Shown piece after piece: positions 57,049 to 64,000 of a stretch of 64,000 nucleotides of DNA. Position numbers and translations under genes: made by a program. Each line of letters starts with the position of its first letter. Position 1 is the stretch's first letter. The notes under the pieces were generated by a model. The model was not told where the DNA came from and did not search any database. It was given only the letters and a program-made list of their open reading frames with translations. The DNA is from Salminus brasiliensis (Eukaryota; Chordata; Actinopteri; Characiformes; Bryconidae): contig NC_132893.1 in the NCBI RefSeq assembly GCF_030463535.1, forward strand, positions 15,781,771-15,845,770. The letters run 5' to 3'.

Positions 57049-57160
57049 CGTGAAACACTGACAAGACCCTAGATTCGCTAACACCCGAATTTGCCGTTTT
57101 GAGCCAACCTGGAGAGTTGGCGTCTGTTCAAGGAATCTAGGGTCTTGTAAGTGTTTCACG
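57049..57160. repeat. Imperfect 28-bp inverted repeat with inner hairpin
   Basis: 57049-57076 (cgtgaaacactgacaagacc...) is the reverse complement of 57133-57160 with one mismatch. The 56-nt loop contains a second stem, gccaac (57103-57108) with gttggc (57116-57121). It could be a tiny MITE or part of the LTR-like element that follows. Confidence 0.85.
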
Positions 57161-57179
57161 AGGACGTCTAAGAGAGTCC

Positions 57180-57421
57180 GTCATGCTGGGCTATCCCTGT
57201 TAACCTGCTCACGCCTAGCTCCCTGGCTTTCCTCCAGCATCAGCTGGCTTTATTGTTTTGCCCCTTTTACGTTGTCACGTGTTGTTTTCTGCTACCAGTT
57301 TTGCCCTGTTCTTTGCTGCCGCTTCTGCTTTCTGTTAACTCCCTGTTTGTTATTAAAGTTCTTGCATTGCACCGTCCCTGCGAGTGTTCACCAGTCATTG
57401 TCAGACCTAGTCAGTCATGAC
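57180..57421 (+). mobile_element. LTR-like 3' end
   Basis: A pyrimidine-rich, GC-balanced stretch has tgtttgttattaaagttctt (AATAAA-like variant), then gtccctgcgagtgttcacc, and ends agtcagtcatgaca. The last 80 bp align by eye with the 3' end of the solo LTR at 658-1467 (tctgcgagtgttca...catgaca). The 5' boundary is unknown. Confidence 0.5.
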
Positions 57422-57424
57422 AGA

Positions 57425-58055
57425 AGCACAAGAAGCTTGAGGAAACATCTAAATGCAGTAGTATTACTATTTGACGGTGTAAAATTAAAACAATCATTAA
57501 ATTTTTTTTCTCTAAAAAAGAGGTGGAGCGGTATTTAAAGGACACAACAAAAGTCCATTCTGGTCCACTTGCTACCCCAAACTAGCTTTTGCATTTTTTC
57601 CAAAGCTCACACGACACAAAGCTCAGTTTTACCAGAAAATGTGGACAAACTTGTGTTTCTTGCACACAACATGAAGAAAATGTAGGTTACCCTCTGTTTA
57701 ATTAATATTGTATTTTTTATTTATTATCTTTTTTACATCCATCTGCCATTTCTTGTATGGTGTGGGAAATGGTAATTTACCAGTATCATTTATATATCAG
57801 ACAACCCCTACAGTATTGAGACTATCCCCTACAGTATTGTGTCTGTCCCCCACATAGTCTGCAATCATAGGCATTTGAAAATCAATTTTAACAACCTGAT
57901 TAGAATCGACACTTTAGCCCTTCATGTTTTCCGAGTATTAGCAACTCCTGCATTAAGTTTAGGCTTTTAAACGTATGATCTCTAGCACCTAAAGCAGTCA
58001 TTGTCAATTAAATTATTATATATGTTATGTTATAGGCATAACCCAAAACTCAGAT
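57425..58055. other. Intergenic, no gene
   Basis: No features recognised. A weak local repetition (ctacagtattg) is near 57808-57840. Confidence 0.35.
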
Positions 58056-58059
58056 TCTG

Positions 58060-58178
58060 AAGCTACATCATTTGAAGTACTTAGTCTTAAAGTGGCAGGT
58101 TCTTCTCCAGCTTCTAAGAAGCAACATTCTGCTTATTACAGTCTATCGTCCTCCTGGACAGTATACAGATTGTCTTAG
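58060..58178 (+). mobile_element. LINE endonuclease fragment, cut by a later LINE
   Basis: The + strand reads FEVLSLKV in one frame and LLITVYRPPGQYTD in another. It matches the APE-domain segment with the YRPPG motif (compare SLINIYRPPGPYSEF at 61.76 kb) from a different, diverged element. It stops exactly where the minus-strand LINE tail begins, so it was probably the insertion target. Confidence 0.6.
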
Positions 58179-61100
58179 TCAAGTCAAGTCAAGTCAGATT
58201 TATTTGTATAGCGCTTTTTACAACTGTTGTCGTCACAAAGCAGCTTTACATAAATAGTGATTAATAAAAGACAGAGACAAAGAAGAAAGAAGAAATAACG
58301 TAAGACATGATGAATCAAAGACCCCCAGTGAGCAAGCCAATGGTGACAGTGGCAAGGAAAAACTCCCTTAGAGCTGGAGGAAGAAACCTTGGGAGGAACC
58401 AAGACTCACAAGGGGGACCCATCCTCCTCTGGTCAGAACTATTTAAACATTAATGATAAAAATGACCAAACCAGGTACAACAAATAGTTAAAAATGGTTT
58501 TAACATGGTCACTAAGCAGGTAGCAGTGGTAGGCGTGTGAGCCACTGGTCTGCTATGGGTGGTGGTGGGTGGGGGGCCTGCTGGTTGGACCGGTAGGTGG
58601 CAGCTGGTTTGACGAAGGTAGATGGGACCTCAGTGGGCAATCTTCCAGCAGGTTGGGCCGGGTGGCCATTTACTCTGAGAAAGTAAAAAGAGAAGGTTAA
58701 TTCTGAGAGGAATTTTATGGAGAGCAGAGAATGTTGGGCAGTATCAGAGTGTGTCTGACGAGTCCAGCAGGTCTGATTATAACAGCCTAATTAAAAGGAG
58801 AGAGCCAGAAGGTAACACGGACACGGGAGCACCCTGAAAACGCCTGCATCTATCTGCTCCACCGTCAACAAACCTAAGTGATCGTGTGTAAGCAGCTAGA
58901 CGACAGCTCCAGCATCTCAGTGTACTACAATTCCCTGGGTCCGCGAACCTCTGGACCTGTAACCTTTATCTAAAAAAAATTCATTACCAAAAGCTAAACT
59001 AAACAGATGAGTTTTCAGCTTGGATTTAAAGATTGAAACTGTGTCTGAGTCCCGAACATTATCTGGAAGGTTATTCCAGAGTTAGGGGGCTTTATAAGAA
59101 AAAGGCTCTTCCCCTGCTGAGGTTTTCTGAATTTTGGGAACAAGTAAGAATCCAGCACCCTGAGATCTAAGTAGTCTTGATGGTTCGTAATATGTAATAA
59201 GATCCCGCAGGTACTCAGGAGCGAGGCCATGTAGGGCTTTATATGTTAATAGAAGAATTTTGTAATTAATACGGGATTTAACTGGGAGCCAATGAAGTGC
59301 TGATAGAACTGGACTGATACGGTCAAATTTTCTAGTTTTAGGAAGGACCCTGGCTGCAGCATTTTGAACCAGCTGAAGTTTATTGAGATTCCTGCTGGAA
59401 CAACCTGACAGTTGTGCATTACAGTAATCTAGCCTTGAGGTAATAAAAGCGTGTACTAGCTTTTCTGCGTCCTGTAGAGATAAGAAGTTTCTTAGTTTGG
59501 CAATGTTCCTAAGCTACATAAAGGCTGTTCTACTAATATTAGCTATATGCTGCTCAAATGATAAATCTGAGTCGAATATGACGCCAAGATTTTTAGCTGC
59601 TAAACTAGGAATGATGGAAGCATCAGCCAAGTCTAACATTAAGTCGGATAGTTTATTTCTAGTGTCTTTTGGACCTAAAAGGAGAACCTCGGTTTTGTCA
59701 CTGTTGAGGAGAAGGAAGTTATGTGACATCCAGAGTTTTATATCCTTTACACAGTCCTCCATTTTCTGTAATCTAAATTTATCATCAGGTTTGGCTGATA
59801 TATAGAGCTGTGTGTCATCTGCATAAAAATGGAATTTAATGTCATGTCTGCTTATAACTGAGCCCAGAGGTAACATGTATAATGTAAATAGTAGCGGTCC
59901 TAAAATAGAGGAACTACATATCTTACTTCTGTGTAATTTGATGATAGATCTTTTATCTTTATGAACTTATAGCATCCCGTTAGATATGAACCACGATAGG
60001 GCTGTTCCTGTGATTCCAACCATTTTCTCTAATCTTTCTAGTAATATAATATGATCTATTGTATCAAAGGCTGCACTAAGGTCTAGTTGGGCTAATAAAG
60101 ATACATAGCCTTGATCAGAGGCAAGAAGGAGATCATTTGTAATCTTCAATAGGGCTGTCTCTGTGCTGTGATTGGATCTAAATCCAGACTGGAATTTCTC
60201 ATACATGTCATTCTTACTCAGGTATAAGCAGAGTTGTTGGGCCACAGCTTTTTCTAATATCTTAGATATGAATGTTAAGTTTGAGATGGGTCTGTAATTA
60301 CACAATACACTGGGGTCAAGGTTTGGTTCCTAATTAAAGGTTTTATGACTGCTATTTTAAGGGTTTGGGGTATATGCCCGAGGCTAAGGGATGAGTTTAC
60401 TATTGTTAAAAGGTCTGATTATGATTTTTCAGTATTTTGAGTATTTCTTTTAGCAATTTGGAGGGAATTGGGTCGAGTGGACAGGTTGTACAATTTGATG
60501 AGGAAATATTTTTTTCTAGTTCTGGCTGTGGAAGTGGGTAGAAGGCTTCCAGCCTTTGTTCTACAACTAAGTTATGTTCTAAAACAGCTACGCCAGGTGA
60601 CGGCCATGTTTGATTTAATAAGCAGGGTTGGATTTGTTGTCTAATATTTTCTATTTTATTATTAAAATAGTTCATAAAAACATGACTGGTTAAAGATGTT
60701 GGAATCTGGGGTTGAGAATCTGCCTGGCTTTTAGTAAGTTTAGAGATCTCAGTAAAAAGAATTCTGGGATTGTTTTTGTTTTTCTCGATCAGCGAGGCCA
60801 AATACGCTGAGCGAGCTTTAATGAGTGCCTTTCTATATTGATTAAGGCTGTCCTTCCACGCAGAGTGGAACACCTCTAGTTTGGTCGTCCGCCATTTCCG
60901 CTCTAGTTTCCGCACTGTTTGTTTTAAGGCACGAGTTTGATCACTGTACCACGGTGCGAGCCTTTTTTGCCTCATCATTTTACTTTTAAAACGGTGCTAC
61001 TTTGTCTAGCGTTGATCGTAGGGTATTTTCTAGATCATTTGTTAATTTGACAAGCTCCGTTTGGTCTGATGGAGTGTAAGCTAAGGTCGATAGGGGTGGG

Positions 61101-61218
61101 AGGTTTTCAGTAAACTGTACAGCTGTCATTGGGGTTATTGCACGCTTTAGACAGTGTTTGGGGGACAAATTAACATTTTGCCTAAGATGTATCTCAAAGG
61201 AGATTAGATAATGGTCTG
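58179..61218 (-). mobile_element. L2/Maui-type LINE, about 3.0 kb (copy B)
   Basis: The 3' end lies at the left, with (AAGTC)n then gatttatttgtatagcgctt. The full 3' untranslated region follows (gggacccatcctcctctggt, cctgctggttggaccggtag), then the reverse-transcriptase gene. It is 5'-truncated in the APE domain at the SDHYLIS segment (61200-61218). It is head to head with copy C, which starts immediately to the right on the opposite strand. Confidence 0.92.
58980..61210 (-). pseudogene. LINE ORF2 remnant of copy B
   Basis: In the minus sense, 61168-60986 and 60978-60406 hold the linker (LAPWYSDQTRALKQ) and continue without the stop that copies A and C carry after RQQI: here it reads RQQIQPCLLNQTW. 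60305-59967 has NYRPISNLTFISKILEKAV, SGFRSNHSTETAL and [12 protein letters not shown] (motif A Asp present). A break near 59970 replaces the SYLSNR segment. 59876-59514 has [10 protein letters not shown] and [15 protein letters not shown] final frame around 59230-59015 covers the LHWLP-downstream region. Several frameshifts make it inactive. Confidence 0.88.
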
Positions 61219-64000
61219 ATATTTTCTAGATGCCGTAATTTGCTCTGGTCCCATCCCAATGAGGCGCGGCGCTGAGTCCTACAGCCGACTCACAGCGCTG
61301 AACCGCTGGATGTCCAAGACTGTGTCTGTGCCCCGAATTAAAGCCAAACAGAGAACATCTAGATCAGCTCGTTTTAATAATTTAATCAGTGTTAAAATCT
61401 CTCATTTCAACGATAACAGCAGCACCTCAGACCTAAAGCTTGGTCTACTTAACATTAGATCACTATCCTCAAAAGCAGTGATCGTAAATAAAATGATATG
61501 TGATCAGAAACTAGATGTTTTCTGCCTAACCGAAACCTGGATTAGACCTGATCAATATATAGCTCTAAATGAAGCCACCCCCACAGGCTATAAATATGTA
61601 CATAGCCCTAGATTATCAGGCAGAGGAGGTGGAGTATGTATAATCTATCAGAATACACTAGAGATTATTCAAAAACACTGTAACACCTTCACCTATTTTG
61701 AGCTTATCTACATTAATATATCAAATCCGGCCACAAATAAAAATGTTTTCTCACTGATTAATATTTATAGGCCTCCAGGGCCCTACTCTGAATTTTTAAA
61801 AGAATTTAGTAATTTTGCTGCAGACTTGGCAGTGTGCAGCAACAAAGTTATAATAGTAGGAGATTTTAATATTCACTTTGAAAAAGCAGACGATCCATTA
61901 ACAAAGGCGTTTGTATCAACTTTAGATTCTGTTGGCATTATACAAAACGTAACTGGACCCACACATTACTGTAATCATACCCTAGATTTAGTCCTGACCC
62001 TGGGTGTTAGCATTGATCAGCTAAATATTCTACCTCAAAGCTCAGTAATATCAGACCATTATCTAATCTCCTTTGAGCTACATCTAAGGCAAAATGTTAA
62101 TTCTTCTCCCCAACACTGCCTAAAGCGCACAATAACACCAATGACAGCTGTACAGTTTACTAAAAATCTCCCACCCCTATCGACCTTAGCTTACACTCCG
62201 TCAGACCAAATGGAACTCGTTAAATTAACAAACGATCTAGAGAATACCCTTCGATCAACCTTAGACAAAGTAGCACCGTTCAAAAATAAAATGATGAGGC
62301 AAAAAAGGCTCGCACCGTGGTACAGTGATCATACTCGTACCTTAAAACAAACAGTGCGGAAACTAGAGCGTAAATGGCGGACGACCAAACTAGAGGTGTT
62401 CCACTCTGCGTGGAAGGACAGCCTTAGTCAATATAGAAAGGCACTCATTAAAGCTCGCTCAGCGTATTTGGCCTCGCTGATCGAGAAAAACAAAAACAAT
62501 CCCAGAATTCTTTTTAATGAGATCTCTAAACTTACTAAAAGCCAGGCAGATTCTCAACCCCAGATCCCAACATCTTTAACCAGTCATGTTTTTATGGACT
62601 ATTTTAATAATAAAACAGAAAATATTAGACAACAAATCTAACCCTGCTTATTAAATAAAACATGGCCGTCACCTGATGTAGTTGCTTTAGAACATAACTT
62701 AGTTGTAGAACAAAGGCTGGAAGCCTTCTACCCACTTCCACAGCCTGAACTAGAAAAATTATATCCTCAGCTAATTGTACAACATGTACACTCGACCCAA
62801 TTCCCTCTAAATTGCTAAAAGAAATTCTCCCAATTATAATCGGACCTCTTTTAACAATTGTAAATTCATCCCTTAGCCTTGGGCATGTACCCCAAACCCG
62901 TAAAATAGCAGTTATAAAACCTTTAATCAAGAAACCAAATCTTGATCCTAGCGTATTATTTAATTATAGACCCATCTCAAACTTAACATTTGTATCTAAG
63001 GTATTAGAAAAAGCTGTGGCCCAACAACTCTGCTTATACCTGAGTAAAAATTACATGTATGAGAAATTCCAGTCTGGATTTAGACTCAATCACAGCACAG
63101 AGACAGCCCTAGTGAAGATTACAAATGATCTCCTTCTTGCCTCTGATCAAGGCTACGTATCTTTATTAGTCCTACTAGACCTTAGTGCAGCCTTTGATAC
63201 AATAGATCATACTATATTACTAGAAAGATTAGAGAAAATGGTTGGAATCACAGGGACAGCCCTATCATGGTTCCAATCAGATCTATATATATCAGACGCT
63301 TTCAATTTGTAAAGATAAAAGATTTATCTACAAACTACGCAGAAGTAAGATATGGAGTTCCGCAAGGCTCAATTTTAGGGCCGCTATTATTTACATTATA
63401 CATGTTACCACTGGGCTCAGTTATAAGCAGACATGGCATTAATTTCTATTTCTATGCAGATGACACACAGCTCTATATATCAGCCAAACCTGACAATAAA
63501 TTTATATTACAGAAAATGGATATAAAACCAGAAAAAGGATATAAAACTCTGGATGTCACATAACTTCCTTCTCCTCAACAGTGACAAAACCGAAATTCTC
63601 CTTTTAGGTCCAAAAGACTCTAGAAATAAACTATCAGACTTAATGTTAGACTTGGCTGATTCTTCCATCATTCCTGGTTTAGCATCTAAAAATCTTGGCG
63701 CCACATTCGACTCAGATTCATCATTTGAGCAACATATAGCTAATATTAGTAGAACAGCCTTTATGCAGCTTAGGAACATCTCCAAACTAAGAAACTCCTT
63801 ATCACTACAAGACTCAGAAAAGCTAGTACACGCTTTTATTACCTCAAGGCTAGATTATTGTAACGCACTACTGTCAGGTTGTTCCAGCAGGAACCTCAAT
63901 AAACTTCAGCTGGTGCAAAATGCTGCAGCCAGGGTCCTTCCTAAAACTAGAAAATTTGACCATATCAATCCAGTTCTATCAGCACTTCATTGGCTCGCAG
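61219..64000 (+). mobile_element. L2/Maui-type LINE, continues past window end (copy C)
   Basis: The longest copy: it includes the start of ORF2 with its endonuclease, the linker and the reverse transcriptase, and leaves the window in the ALHWL segment. Its 3' region should lie within about 1.2 kb beyond the window. The 5' leader before the ATG at 61259 is only about 40 bp, up to the junction with copy B. Confidence 0.92.
61259..64000 (+). pseudogene. LINE ORF2, APE endonuclease plus reverse transcriptase (copy C)
   Basis: The first 460 codons (61259-62641) are open. They encode an AP-endonuclease domain that nicks target DNA for reverse transcription: LGLLNIRSLSSK (N65), FCLTETW (E92), YRPPG (170-174), IIVGDFNIHF (D202, N204), HTLDLVL (D243) and SDH (265-267). 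A linker follows. A stop after RQQI (62639-62641) ends the frame. RT pieces follow: [31 protein letters not shown] (motif A), [13 protein letters not shown] and [11 protein letters not shown]. The segment between AAFDTIDH and GVPQG is out of frame, with ISDAFNL then a stop at 63312. A small local duplication (ggatataaaac) at 63519-63550 breaks the part after YADD. The endonuclease looks intact but the RT is not continuous. Confidence 0.9.

Noticed and set aside
61259-62641. 460-codon ORF as a host gene
   Set aside because: The motifs are those of a LINE endonuclease and linker, and other copies exist at 14.8 and 58-61 kb.
1-64000. An undescribed defence, biosynthetic or signalling system
   Set aside because: Only three intact host genes are visible, all from known families. 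The rest is transposon debris and intergenic DNA. Nothing supports a multi-gene system.

Overview
The window is vertebrate nuclear DNA, almost certainly from a teleost fish. It is AT-rich and gene-poor. Its intergenic DNA is full of L2/Maui-type and other LINEs, Tc1-like transposons, a fish LINE-1 end, hAT/Tol2-like ends, tRNA-derived SINEs and long AT, GT, GATA and CT microsatellites. There is no prokaryotic architecture: no operons, no CRISPR array and no phage genes.

Three intact host genes are visible, all single-exon and on the + strand. The first is a trophoblast-glycoprotein (TPBG/5T4)-like leucine-rich-repeat membrane protein at 25016-26065. It lies in a locally CpG-rich stretch just downstream of a long CT repeat. 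The other two are nearly identical odorant-receptor-type 7TM receptors at 41109-42092 and 51174-52163. They are recent tandem duplicates that also share about 380 bp of 5' flank. An older duplicated block at 38.2-38.8 kb and 43.4-43.9 kb suggests an ancestral unit of roughly 5 kb, with the second unit later widened by transposon debris.

Layout. 0-4.5 kb: a 21-bp-period AT-rich minisatellite that changes orientation several times, interrupted by a solo LTR and an almost complete but frameshifted Tc1-like element. 4.5-14 kb: mostly unannotated single-copy DNA, a truncated L2-type LINE and small repeats. 14.4-20.4 kb: a SINE, an internally deleted L2-type LINE and a second LINE family. 22.4-23.8 kb: a hAT-like remnant and a LINE tail. 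24.6-26.6 kb: the tpbg-like gene. 27-37.5 kb: dead Tc1-like elements, LINE pieces, a candidate conserved non-coding element and a LINE-1 end with a visible target-site duplication. 38-52 kb: the receptor duplication. 53-58 kb: LTR-like pieces, a Tc1 remnant and LINE tails. 58-64 kb: two L2-type LINEs head to head, forming a multi-kilobase inverted repeat that runs off the window.

The host genes do not form a pathway. The receptors are an olfactory pair and the tpbg-like gene is an independent neighbour. I found no convincing new molecular system. The most useful leads are the head-to-head LINE palindrome, a premature stop shared by two LINE copies, the structure and promoter of the receptor duplication, the flipping 21-bp satellite, and candidate conserved elements. 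Family names for repeats come from recognition, not database search.
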